Shown here: piece after piece, positions 31,915 through 43,700 of the stretch
Layout: the number at the start of each line of letters is the position of its first letter
How positions within the stretch are numbered: the first letter of the stretch is position 1
NCBI GenBank assembly: GCA_947650285.1
Contig: CANTFL010001207.1
Coordinates: forward strand, 62,001-126,000
Reading direction: 5' to 3'
DNA: 64,000 nt
Source of the DNA: Hyaloperonospora brassicae
Lineage: Eukaryota > Oomycota > Peronosporomycetes > Peronosporales > Peronosporaceae
Notes under the pieces: model-generated
Database searches by the model: none
What the model was told of the DNA's origin: nothing
Seen by the model: the letters and a program-made list of their open reading frames with translations, nothing else
Made by a program: the position numbers and the translations under genes

Positions 31915-34900
31915 GAATCGGTTCCTCCGCACGCGATCCCAATCGAAATCCTGTATGGGCGCTCCGCAGTTCAAATCCTCTTCTTCTACCCACGTAACAT
32001 CGCTGTATTCCTTGCAATGGGTCAAGAACTATCGATGCACTCAACCGTTACGCGTTGTTCGCCCCAGTCGCACATCGGATATCTTCTCCTCTTCGATTTC
32101 GCCTTCCACCATATCCCTTTCCCAACTGTCTTCGGGAAGCAACGCCTCACCAAAATATATGATATCCGTTTATTCCACACTTCACCGTTCCTTGGGACGA
32201 TTTGGAAACATAATAGGAGCTTCAACTTCGAGAGGTAAACCACGGGAAATAGTCTTTCCGGGGTACCTACTATCTACATTGTACTGCATGATCGCCACAC
32301 TTGTCGATCACTCGAAACGGCCCGTGCCACATGTGCGCCAGCTTGCGAGCATATCCATCCTTGACCCGATTTAAATATATCTAGACCTGCGATCCACTGT
32401 TTACATCGAGCCGCTCGCAATTCTGATTGTGCCGATCTGCGCGGTCTTGGATCACGTTCTTCGGTCGATCCTTTTCTACCGCTCTCGCGCGTTGACATTG
32501 GCGTTGTTACATTCAGCGGACTTGAGTAGTTCATTGAAGATAGGAAAATGACTTTCAAAGATGTCTTTGCTCCTGCTCATTCTCACTCGCACTGGCACTA
32601 ACTATGCACTCTATCACTTTCGCTAGTTTTATACAGCGTCACTGCGCCAGCGCTACTCCACCTCCCTTCACAACGCAATTTCTGCAGATCGCCAACTGCA
32701 AGCTTCTTCATGTATCTTCTTGCCATCGCGGCAATAGGTGTTCCGTTCAAGGGTCTTGTCAAGCATATATAGAGATGTCGATACTAACAGGATTTTATCT
32801 GCCGTGCTGCGTATCGCGACTACTCACCTCCGATAATCCCGACCCCCAACAAGATCATCTCGATCTTCAACACGATTATATGGATCTTAAAAGGCATTAT
32901 TTGTTATACTGCCACCGTCGTGGACCGCGGTTTCGTGTCAGTGGGCTCCACAATGGCAGTGTAGCTTCCAATGTTGACCTCGGTTATCATCCGTGTACCA
33001 AATAAAAAGCAATATCTCCCCGAACTCGGTCGTACGCCGTGTAGATCGCGTAGTTCATTCGTTCGGTGTAACGGGGTAGCCCGTTACATAAAGGTTATCA
33101 TTGTGCGTAACGATAATAACGAATATTACGTCAAAATTCTTTTAGCAATATCACAAATTATTGTGATATTTTGAGATGACCCAAGGGTCTACTCACTCGT
33201 TGATATTGTTTTATATCAACCCACGAATTGCTGCCAGACGCGCGCAATGGGTGGTAAGTAGACGTCATCATGCGTTTATGTATATTAATGTTGCTAAGTC
33301 ATATTGAAACAAAGAACATGAGTTGTAGGACGTAATTGTATTCAATAAGTATTTCACTTTTTCTTCAACTATAGTCTTGACTTAGTTGTTTACCCTTCTT
33401 CTGTGTAATGCTTACACCTACCGGGGCACTGACCTTCACTGTTGCCAGTGAAAGTTTTTCCGTCCTGGTGTTCCAGTACGAAATAAGCAGTGACCCGTTA
33501 CATTCGGCATATCCGTCCCAGTCTTTTGGTCCTCATCCGACACGTACTTCTTGATCATTTTTGTTAGCATGTGAACCATACTATCTACCGTGCCATTTAC
33601 TTGTGGTCTGTAGGCCATGGTTGTCCGTTGTTTTTGCTCTGCGATCAGGTTAATAGAGGAAGACATCTGACACGATCCCTGGTTCTCAACTGTGTCAGAT
33701 CGCCTAGCTTGCACCAAAACGCCTACCCACACATCCTTCGTGTTTCCCTGCGATCGTCTGTGCCGTTCGTGACGCACTTGTCTTCGCAACTACATTACCA
33801 AACACTAGATCGCTTCGGATCAACTACTCCTTTATTTTCCTCAATCGATCGCGGCAATGACGGAATATGCTCCGTAGCAAAAATCTGACATGGGTACGTC
33901 GTTTGTACGTTACCCGGGAAACACTTCGATCAGATAAACGTTCTTTGCTAAATTTCAAAGTCGACGCATTCTCCTGCGTAACGTTGTCCGCTCCGAAATA
34001 ACCTTCTCCAATGAAATATTTCCCTCATCTGCTAGTACGTACAGCCTATACACTGGCGACCCCTTTCCAATCTGGTAGGTAATGGTGCAGAAATCCTGCT
34101 GCAGTAACTCTGGGACCACTACTCAAACTGAATCAGTGTGTTCTTCAGACTTCTCGACCGACTAGGGCAGAAATGTATCGACCCCTCTTGATCGACCCCA
34201 TCATCCGACGCAATAAGGGCGCAAAATTTGAGTCCCCTGCTTTTAACGGGGATATATCTCCCGTCAAGTATGCCTTCAAGTTGGCGATTAACTCTTTTCT
34301 TCCTATGCGTGTCGGATACGTTCGATCCGAATTAGTTGTAGAATTCCTTCCTATATAAATTGTGGCTTGCAACGTCGTCTCACGGCGGATCGCGTGATTG
34401 CAGCCACTTAAACCATGTGATCCGTTCTGTCATCTGTCAATAGTTCATCCAGTCGAATGAAGATCATTTAATCCTGGCGATCTTGATCAGCAACTACCGC
34501 TGATCCTTTTTCCTTCTGTAGGACTTCACACGCCGGTCGATCCGCTCTCCGATTCCACTCTCGCTTCGCATGCAGAATGTCACGAAAAGACCACTATCTG
34601 ACTTTTTCCATTGACGTGTGTCTTAGCATTTGTAAGCCCGGTACCTTGCACTCGATCTCGCCGCGCATTTGCCTGATCACTAGAAAAATCTCCACATATG
34701 ATCTTCCGTCCTTCGGTCTGATCGGCTCGCAAGTCATAACATATTATCAACCCTCTATATTCTGCTTCGTCGACAGTCAGATCGGTGACAAAATCAGAAG
34801 TCGCGACTTCGATCGTCGACTTCGGCAATTGCCAAGAAATTGCACTGCATGATCTGCCTTTCCTATTGACCCTAGAAGATCCATCAAAACCGACTACTAG

Positions 34901-35150
34901 AAGATTCTCATCTTCTTCGACTGTAGGTGGCTGCCAAACTTATCGTTTGTTTGGGATATTTTCGTGGTGCAATCGCGATTAGAAATTCATTCACTTCCTG
35001 CCGTGGAGTTTTCCTATCCGCCAGTGTACCCAGTAGCTCTTCCTCGAACTTTCCGCATCGATTTTTCTCCAGAGTTCAGCTCGATAGTAATGCGGCCCAC
35101 CTGCATCACCTTCCGTTGAGACCAGAAGACTGTAGTAGACAGGCCAGTGT
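31915..35150 (-). pseudogene. pol: Gypsy-2: strongly decayed chromodomain Gypsy pol
   Basis: Read on the minus strand, recognisable pieces lie in Gypsy order from high to low coordinates. They are an RNase H-like segment near 34600-34850 (LTVDEAEYRGLI), integrase near 33510-33700 (QRTTMAYRPQVNGT) continuing near 32960-33066 (RMNYAIYTAYDRVRGD), a post-integrase segment near 32290-32420 (KLAHMWHGPFRV) and a chromodomain near 31930-32140. Many stops and frame changes separate the pieces. A solo LTR of another Gypsy family (33067-33502) interrupts the integrase. Gypsy-2 does not show the dense hairpin pattern of Gypsy-1. Confidence 0.75.
33067..33502 (+). repeat. Solo LTR of the Gypsy-1 family with target duplication TTCGG
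   Basis: It begins TGTAACGGGGTAGCCCGTTACA and ends GACCCGTTACA, like the Gypsy-1 LTR but diverged and 46 bp longer. It is flanked by TTCGG at 33062-33066 and 33503-33507, a perfect 5-bp target duplication. With no internal region, it is a solo LTR left by LTR-LTR recombination. The Gypsy-2 integrase reading continues across it once it is removed. Some hairpins persist (GCAATATCAC with GTGATATT; TTCACTG with CAGTGAA). Confidence 0.88.
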
Positions 35151-35631
35151 CGAATACCTAAAAAGCACTGTGAATTCTCGTAAAACCAATATAGTAAAAC
35201 AGATATACAACTTCCGCAGCAATAATGACATTTATTTCTCCATCATACCATAAATAACTTCGTGAGACCATTATGTGCGACTAATGAGGTAAGCGGCCAG
35301 TGCATGTCACTGTGTTACGGCCACGTCACCTGTCCTAAACCATCTGCACAACGGTGTTGGAAGCTTTGAAATGCTGCATGTCGTAGACTTCTTCAGCGCT
35401 CACGACAGCCTTCAGTCATCTGTGGCTCAATCCACCTCGGCCTCTTGATATCATAGTATGTTACGACTAGCGCTCAATGTAGCAAATAAGCGTGATCCTT
35501 CATATCATCGACGTCTTGAGCAAATTCTACACTAACTCAAAGCTGCCTTCAGATTTTGTCACAATTAGTCGTTATGCCAAAAAGCTCAACACCATCTACG
35601 CTCTCCCTCAGCGCTCGCCCTTTCAGACCAG

Positions 35632-35707
<76 letters not shown>

Positions 35708-35936
35708 TAATAATAATAATAGGCTTGGTAGTCTTGTAACAAAACAACTAGCATAAATCTTGCGCAACTCATCTTTTGACGTTAAAAACAGACGGCTGCG
35801 TAACTGAGGGCATTTCGGTTTCGTGTGCAGAATTTGCCCGCCTACCTTGTGTATTTGTCGGTATGGTAGTTTGCACTCTTCTTTGCATGCATATTTAGAT
35901 GTCAATCTTAAATGTGTCAGGAATGGCGGTGTCCCG
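35151..35936. other. Non-coding spacer with microsatellite
   Basis: No gene is recognised. Long Asn or Leu homopolymer frames here are translations of the (AAT)n repeat. Confidence 0.5.
35632..35721. repeat. (AAT)30 trinucleotide microsatellite
   Basis: Thirty uninterrupted-looking ATA/AAT units contain one AAC interruption near 35705. Confidence 0.95.
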
Positions 35937-36181
35937 TGATTTTAGTAAGGGATAAAGTGAGGTGCTCAAGGTGATAAAGATTCTGCATTCATCCCTCTCT
36001 TCTGTCGCTCTTGCTGCGCTAGCTAGTTGTGTTCTCTCTAGACAAACCAGTCTCTAGCGTCATTCGGCGTCTCTTCAAACAACTCTTCGCTATCTCCTTC
36101 GCGTCGCCTAGTGCTACCGAAAAGATACATCCTTTCATGTCACCAGAAACTGCTACACGACTAGATATGCAATTTGAAACA
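35937..36181 (-). repeat. 3' LTR of Copia-3
   Basis: It matches 51087-51328 in order (AAAGTGAGGTGCTC, GCGCTAGCTAGTTGTG, GTCACCAGAAACTGCTACAC). It is bounded on the element side by a purine run, GAGGAGGAG on the minus strand, which is the polypurine tract. Confidence 0.8.
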
Positions 36182-36424
36182 CTCCTCCTCGTGAGTACTA
36201 GGCTACGCACCTCACTCGCGCGTAGCGCCATACCATACTTGTAGCTCGCGTTCTCTTTGTTTACCTGCGCCGTAGTCGTCGCTAGCTCGTCGCCAATTAA
36301 GCCACTCCATTACAGTAGCCTGTTCTTCGTCATCACACAGCGCCATGTTTGTCGCTTGTACCTCGTTACCGCACCGCGCTGATCTCGCCGCTCATGCACC
36401 GCACCCCTCCAGCTGCGGTAGTCG

Positions 36425-39400
36425 TTACTCCAGGCTCATTAAGCCACGTAGAGTGGCGATCTTGACAGGGTCCATCGCCATTGTCGTCAGGTACGCGAGC
36501 ATGAGCTCGGAGCAGACGTGCTGCACTCGAATGGTGCCGCGCTCTGCGTCCTCAACAAACTTGTGTCGGACGTCGATGTTATTCGCTTTGCTTATCGGCG
36601 CCTCGCCGTCGATCTGACTTATGGCGGCCTGTGTTTTAACATGCACAAGCATGGAAACAATTGGCGCCATGCCGGTCTCCATAAGAAGCTCTCGCAGACC
36701 GATAAGTTTGCGCGCGACCTCGCTCTCGGCGCCAAACTCAGCTTCCATCGTCGACAGATACACACCGCCCTGCTTCTTGGAGAACCACGAGACTGCCATC
36801 CCGTTCAAAAGCACGACTCCGCCTGTGAGTGACTTACAATCGGCATTGTCGGCCGCAAAGTCGGCGTCGATGTACACCTCCAACCGCACCGCATCCCGAA
36901 TAGATCGTGACGGCGCCATCGTGATTTCGATAACGCGGTGCCCTTAAGGTACCGGGAAATCCTCGTCGCAATCTTCCATTAGTGGAGGCGCGGTGCGTGT
37001 GTCCTTCAGTTCACCTCGTGGGCATAAAATGCCACTTCCGGACTCGTGCATCAAAACAACCACAACAAACATCCCACAAGCGACTGAAACTTCTTGATAG
37101 TCGGGCCGCCGCTCGCGATCATCGTCTCGGATAGACCAGCGTCGTCAGCAAGCACCTTATAGCACCTTTGCCGATCAGCGTTCTCATCGCTTTGGCATCA
37201 GTCATGCCATGCGCGCGCACTAGCTCCCGGATCGCTTCTTTGTGGTCAATACGGTAGTTACCGTCATCGCTAAGCTCGACACGCATACTGAGAAACTTGT
37301 AAACGCGGCCCAAGTACTTGATTTGCAACGTCGCTAGACCCTCGAAGACCTTTCCGCTGCCGCGGAGCTCGTACCCGTTGCAAGCAGATCATTAAAATAC
37401 ACACCGACGACAACGAGGTCCTTGTCGTCGAGCCGAAAAAACAAGCACATGTCGGTGACATACCGAACAAACCCGGCATCTTTTAGCCTCGCATTTAGCC
37501 TTTAGCTTCGAAGGCGTCCGGATTGCTTCAATCCATAAAACCTCTTGCTAATATCGAGAACGACCTCTCCAGAGTTCCCGCAAGCCTTGCTTGTAAGGTC
37601 CACCCCACGCGACACTTTCAAGCATATTCTAAGGTGTTACTCCTTGTCCGCTTTTACATACGCGTTTGGGATGTCGCCATGTTTGACCGGCACACCCCAA
37701 AACCCCGCGAGCGCGAGCGCCACCTCAACGATGCTGATATCCGTCACCGCTGCGAAGGGGTAAAAAGCCATCGTGTTGACCATTTTTTAGATTATTTACA
37801 TGTTTTTGTTTACATTCACATTTATTGGAAAGATCTGCTAAATTGAATTGAAAAATTGGTGGAGGTTCTTTAACAGCATTACCTAATTTATATTTCAAAT
37901 TGGAGTAACGAGTAAGTGCACGTCGAGCGCTTGCTCGTAGTCACACTTAACGGGTCGCGCCTTGTGCAGTTCCAGCTCGCTGTCGGCGGTCGTCTTGGTC
38001 TTGTAGAACCACATTGTGTGCAGCGGGTTTGATCCCGTGCTTCTCTTCGTCACGCGTCACACTCCGTTTTCCTCGAGAGAGCTGATTTCTTCGCGCATAT
38101 CTACCTTCCACTCTGTGTGATTTGATCTCCGCTTTGCGTCTGCGTAGTCGGTCGGGTCCTCAAATACGAGGTTGACGATTATAAAATACCACCGTCGGCT
38201 TCTCTAGCTGCGCATCTCTTCCCGCGCGCTTGGAAGCAATTTGTGTTCCGTGCGGCTGCCGCTGCCACTGTTTTTTCTATGCCTTTGGAGGTGCGCTTGT
38301 ACTGCCTCCCTCAGCTTTTCCGACGGCGATTCTGCTGCTTGGTGCACTCGCAGTGTCTCTGAGCGTGACAAGATCGCTGATCCCAATCAATTATCGCTCG
38401 TTATGATCTGCCGACAGCGTCGCGATGTTCTTCACGTGCTGCGTTGTGATGACGATGTTGCTCTTTGGAAGGTACACTCTGTACCCCTTTGTCCCTTCAT
38501 TGCCGTAAATGATCTGCCCTTCCTCAGACCGCGGCGCCAAATAATTCTTTCCCAGTTCCCACCGTACGTCATACGTCGAGCCGAATACGACAATGTTGCG
38601 TTAGCAATTCTTAGGGCGAAACTCGTCGCTCGTTCGCGCTCGAAGGGGTGCAGATCAGGATGTACGTCGCATATTCGACAGTTTCGCCTCTGAAGAAGAG
38701 CGGCGTTTTACACACGAAGATCATCGCCCTCGCCACGTTAAGCACAGTTTTGTGCATGCATTACGCCTTGCCGTTGCTTTCCTAATTGCGCGCTCCGCTC
38801 ATTTGGCTCGCGACTCCGATCGTTTTGCAGAAGAGGTCGACATTCTGATACTCTCGTCCACCGTCGGTGCGCAAAACAAAGACCTTGCATCCGAACCGTC
38901 GTTCGAAACACACCAGAAATGTCGAATTTTTCGGCTGCTTGGTCCTTGCTCTTGGCCAAAAACGCGCGACAGTAGTTGCTCTTATGATCAACAAATACCA
39001 TCAAGTAGCGATTGTCAAGGCGTTCCTTCGGCATCAGAGGTCCCAACAGATCGCAGCAAACGTCTCTGCCAAGGTGCTCAATTGGTGAGATCGCGTCGCT
39101 GTCCTGCGAACTCTGCGCATTCGTCGTTTGTTTGCTCTGTATGCACGTCACGCATATGAGACGACGACGATCTTTGATCTTGATGCCGAACTTCGGGTTG
39201 CGCAAAAAGCGCTCGATCGTGTCGTACGGTGTGTACTTTAGGCGTTGGCGGAAGTGGAAAAGCAATTCCACTTGCACGTCTCTCGCCGTGTGTATCGCAG
39301 CGTCGTCACTCGCAAGCACCGCATAATCACGTCGGATGATCTCCTGGAGCGTCGCGCTGTCGCCGTGGCGACAAAGAGCACGTGGTTCTTTGTTGTCCGT

Positions 39401-40479
39401 CGAAAGCAACAGCTCCGTCGGTCCTTCAGACAAGCGATCGCATGCCGTCGTTGTACGAGAGCTCGAAGCCCTTCCTTCTAGCTTTATGAACAAGATGATT
39501 CTGCAGGCAAGCTGCAGATTCAATAAGACGTCGGAGAGCTTCACGACTCGCTCTGCACCGTCGACTATCACGTGAAGCTGCACGCTCCCAACCTGAGTGA
39601 GCTCGAGAGTATCGCCGTTCGCCATCGCGAATTCGTGGATACAGCATTGCTTAATGTCGCGCAGCAACGAATCGTCGTAACCGAGTTCCGACTCGATCCG
39701 CTGTCCAGGATTAAGATATCTTCGTCTCTCTCCTCGTTTTCGATGGCGTTGCACGGCTCGTTCAATTTGTTCTTACTACCCGCTCGAGGTCCACTCGCTC
39801 GCGGCCTGCACTCAGTCAGAGCCAGCAACATACACTTTCCTCGCTGTCTTCGTTCTTTGGACGCGCAGCGTCGCCACCACCGGTGCTATTGCTGTCGATC
39901 GATCTGCATTTCGCTTGAATGTGCCCAACCATGCCGCACCCGTGGTACTTCAGCGTCTCCTTCCGATGTGATGGCGCATCGACGTGCTCTGCAACGACCT
40001 CTTGACCGATCGACGTGGCGGTAGTCTCGATGTACTGCGCGAAGTGCGCAAGTTCCTCAGCTTATCGAAGGTGGTCGATACGGTTCGGGTTGTACTGTGC
40101 TTTGAGAACGAGCCCGAGCTCTGCAGACGCGTGGATCGCAATGTGGTCGAGAAACAGCGTGTCGGCGCCGCCTCTCGCACCGCTGATAGCCAACAAGTAT
40201 TAGAAATGATCCAGCCACGTCAGCTTTAGGTCCTTGCTCTGCGCGAACAACTTCATTGCTTGCGCGGCCGTAATTGACGTATGGAACGTCGCTAGCATCC
40301 GCTCCATCTCGTAGCCGGGCGTCGGCTGCTCAATCCACCAAGATAGACTTGATTATGAAAGAAGCGTTCGGGCGTCCCGCTCAGGTTGTGACCTACGAGT
40401 TCGACTTTAATGTCCTCGGTCCACAGCATTCCGTACGCCGCTTTCGCCATGTTGACTTAGCGGAGTAACGTGCGCCCCC
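36425..40479 (-). pseudogene. pol: Copia-3 pol and 3' part of gag, decayed
   Basis: Minus strand, from high to low coordinates. The gag segment (TEDIKVELVGHNLSG near 40400) leads to a zinc knuckle near 39900-39950 that has lost its first cysteine pair spacing (YHGCGMVGHIQAKC). Integrase-containing frame 39754-38738 follows (LGRDVCCDLLGPLMPKERLDNRY). RT pieces lie between about 38170 and 37090. RNase H is 36919-36425 (YIDADFAADNADCKSLTGG, then WFSKKQGGVYLSTMEAEF). Several stops and frame shifts are present. Close relatives of these segments occur in Copia-2 and Copia-4, so the three belong to one lineage, distinct from Copia-1. Confidence 0.85.
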
Positions 40480-40489
40480 TGTTAGAAAT
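40480..40489 (+). repeat. First 10 bases of the 5' LTR of Copia-2
   Basis: TGTTAGAAAT equals the start of the 3' LTR at 49990. The last five bases, GAAAT, are the target duplicated by the insertion of Copia-1 and recur at 45121-45125. Confidence 0.88.
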
Positions 40490-40768
40490 TATTGAGGGTT
40501 ACCGGTACAATCCGAACTTAGCGCGTAGTTCTTACGGGATAGTTCTTACGTCGGTAATTACCTCAGAGATGATTAGACGCGTAGGATGATTGGACGCGTG
40601 TAAATCAGGTTGATTAGATGCACCATGTGATTGGATGCAGTCTAGGGTAGGCAGAGTTAAGACCTATGAATCAATCACTTTCCGATTTCCATTCTTCAGA
40701 GCAAGTGTCTTCTCTTCGGCTCGTCCAAGTGCAGACTCTCTTGCCCGCCTCAGCTTCCGACGCCAACA
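40490..40768 (+). repeat. 5' LTR of Copia-1
   Basis: It is identical by eye to 44842-45120. It ends GACGCCAACA and directly abuts the primer-binding site. An ATG at 40635 opens a frame that runs through the LTR into gag. Confidence 0.93.
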
Positions 40769-40781
40769 GGTTATGAGCCCA
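40769..40781 (+). other. Primer-binding site of Copia-1 overlapping the gag start codon
   Basis: GGTTATGAGCCCA is complementary to TGGGCTCATAACC, the anticodon arm of initiator tRNA-Met with its CAT anticodon. The ATG inside it (40773) is the first codon of gag (MSP). The site starts at the first base after the LTR, as in Drosophila copia, where a 5' half of tRNA-iMet primes reverse transcription. Confidence 0.75.
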
Positions 40782-43700
40782 AGCGCCATGACTCCCTCGC
40801 ACGATGCCAAGGTCACCATTGACAAGTTCAACGGTGACAACTACGCGACATGGAGCCGCTACATGCGTGGCGTGTTCCTGACGAAGTCGACGTGGCATGT
40901 CGTGAACCGGGAGACGTCGCCGACGTTTGCAGACCCACGCGCCATGGACGACTACGCCAAGGCAAGCAACGTGGCGTTCGGTCTTATGCTTCTGCATATG
41001 GACGCGGACTACCACCACGTGGTTGATGACTGCGAAGAAGCCTGGGCCGCATGGGTGCGCATCAAGACGCTCTACGGAGGATCGCAGAAGGCCGGTCGCA
41101 TCTTCTTGAAGCGCCAGCTCTTCAGCATGGAGATGGCGGAAGGCGGCAATGTGTTGCACCATTGCAACGAGGTCCTCAACATCAGCGCGAAGCTCAGCAG
41201 CATCGGCGCCAAGATGGAGGACGAGGACGTGGCGATCTGCTTGCTGCGCAGTCTCCCCAAGAGCTACGAGAACGTCGTTCTCAACTTGGAGATGAACAGT
41301 GCTGAACTTCGATCGCGCGACGTTGTCAAGGTGCTCACGAACGAGCATATCAAGCGTCAAGGTGCCAAGACTGCGGCGGTGAAGACCGAGGACGCAGCCA
41401 AGGCATTCAATGCTGAGCGTGAACCGCATCAATGCTCGTATTGTGGCAAATTGGGGCACACGGTGGAACGGTGCTGGACCAAACAGAAAGCGGAAAACAA
41501 GGGCCCGAGACGCGGCGGCAATGGCCGTGGACGCGGGGCCAACAATGTCCACTGGCGCAGCGAAGGGGATGACTACGAGTACATGGATCGAGTCGCCTTC
41601 GCAGTCTCGCTTGAGTGTGGACTTTCAACAGGCAAGAGCATGCCGGGGATGTGGGCGGTCGACAGCGGCGCAACGCACCACATCTGCAACGACAAGGCCA
41701 AGTTCGCGACCCTCAACGAGCGGGACGAAGGAGAACTTTCGGTGGCTGATGGCAGCAAGGCTGCAATCAAGGGTGTGGGAACCATCATGGAATTGGTGGT
41801 TCTGCCCAACGGTAATGAGCGCATGATCGAGATTAAGGACGCGCTCTTTGTGCCGAGCATGAGCAAGAATCTACTTTCGGTGCCGCAGATCAACAAGACT
41901 GGGAAGTTTCAAGTCGTCTTCGACGGTCGCAAGATGAACGTGACACGCAAGAACTCGACACAAGTCGTGGCTACGGCGGATCTCGTCGATGGACTCTACT
42001 GGCTTCGTACGCCTCAACCGTCGGCCAACACGGTGATGAACAACCAGGTTGTCGACCTGCACGCTCGCATGGGTCATGCACCTTTCGACGTTCTTCGCAA
42101 GATGGTCAACGATGGTCTGATCAAGGACGCCAAAGCTCCTGCCAAGTCAAACGGATCAAGCTTGTGTCGCGGGTGTCAACAAGGGAAGATGGTTCAAAAA
42201 CCATTTCCAAGCAACCGCGACAAGCGTCGTTATGCCACGTTTGAGCTACTTCACTTCGATATCTGCGGCCCAATGGAAGAAGTCTCGATTGGCGGCAGCA
42301 GATATTTGCTGCTGATTGTTGACGAAGCCAGCGGGTGCATGAAGGGTTTCTGCTTACGTGCCAAGTCGGAGAGCGAAGACTGCGTCAAGAGTTACATTCT
42401 CAAGATCGAGACCCAGTTCGGCAAGAAGGTCAAGTTCGTTCGCCACGATGGAGCACGTGAGTTTGCATCCAACTCGCTCAAGGTCTTTTACGAGAACGAA
42501 GGTATCGAGCAACAGACCACGGTTCCGTATGCGCACCAGACCAACGGCACGGCAGAGCGCGCCATTCGGTCTATTGTCACGATCGGCCGCAGCTTGCTGC
42601 ACCACGCCAAACTTGACAAGTGTTTTTGGGCTGAAGCGGCCATGACGGCCATCTACATCAAGAACCGTCTGCCATCGCCCAAGATTCCCCACAAAACGCC
42701 GTTCGAGATCGTGTGTGGCTCAAAGCCAAGCGTCAAGCACATGCGTATATTCGGGTGTCAAGCATACATCTTGACTCCGAAGGAAAAACGACTCAAGTGG
42801 GATCCCAAGGCTCGTGTCGGCATCTTCATGGGCTACGAAGAAGTTTCCAAGGCATATCGCGTGTTTGACATCGAGGCTGGACAAGTTGTGATCAGCCGTG
42901 ATGTCAACTTCGACGAGTCAGCTTTCGGGTTTTCGATGGAGCCATCAAGTGAAGAAGTCGATGATGCAACGTTGGACCTCGATCTTCTCGACATCAACGA
43001 CAGCGATGTGCGCCAGACAAACTACAGACAGACCGGCAAGCGAAAGGACCGGCCAAGCAACAACGTTATGCGCCCAGCCCGTCGTCGAACTGGGTTGGAG
43101 GAAGCAAGTGCACCGGACAGCTCATTCGATCGCCACCAGAAACGTCGATCAAGTGGCAGAGAAGATCCAAGATATACCGACGATGAAGAAGAAAAAGAGG
43201 ACATCAGTGATCAAGATGATGACTCCACGCCTCCTACTTTCTGGCGTGCAAGTGCTAATGCAGTGGAGGCGACTGATCTGGCTGAGCCTACAACGTTTCA
43301 GGATGCGATCAGCGGACCTGATCAAGTTCACTGGCGCAAGGCCATTCGGGCCGAGCTCGAGTCGATGCGACTTCGCGGTGTCTTTCGTGCTGCCAAGTTG
43401 CCGAGTAACCAACGCGCTATTGGGACCAAGTGGGTGTTCAAGATCAAGCGCAAAGCAAGCGGAACGATCGAGAAGTTCAAGGCGCGTTTAGTTGCGAAGG
43501 GCTTCAAGCAGAAGTACGGAATCGACTACACCGAAACATTCTCGCCGGTGGTCAAGTACGTGACACTGCGCATGGTAATTGCGATCACCAAGTACTTCGA
43601 CTGGCCTCTCGACCAACTTGACGTGGTGACGGCATTCCTGTACGGAGTGATGAAGGAAAAGGTGTTCTGCAACATCCCAGAAGGTGTTGAGATGGATGGC

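Noticed and set aside
35549..35905. Frames with poly-Asn (plus) or poly-Leu (minus) tracts
   Set aside because: Translations of the (AAT)n microsatellite. The flanks are not gene-like.
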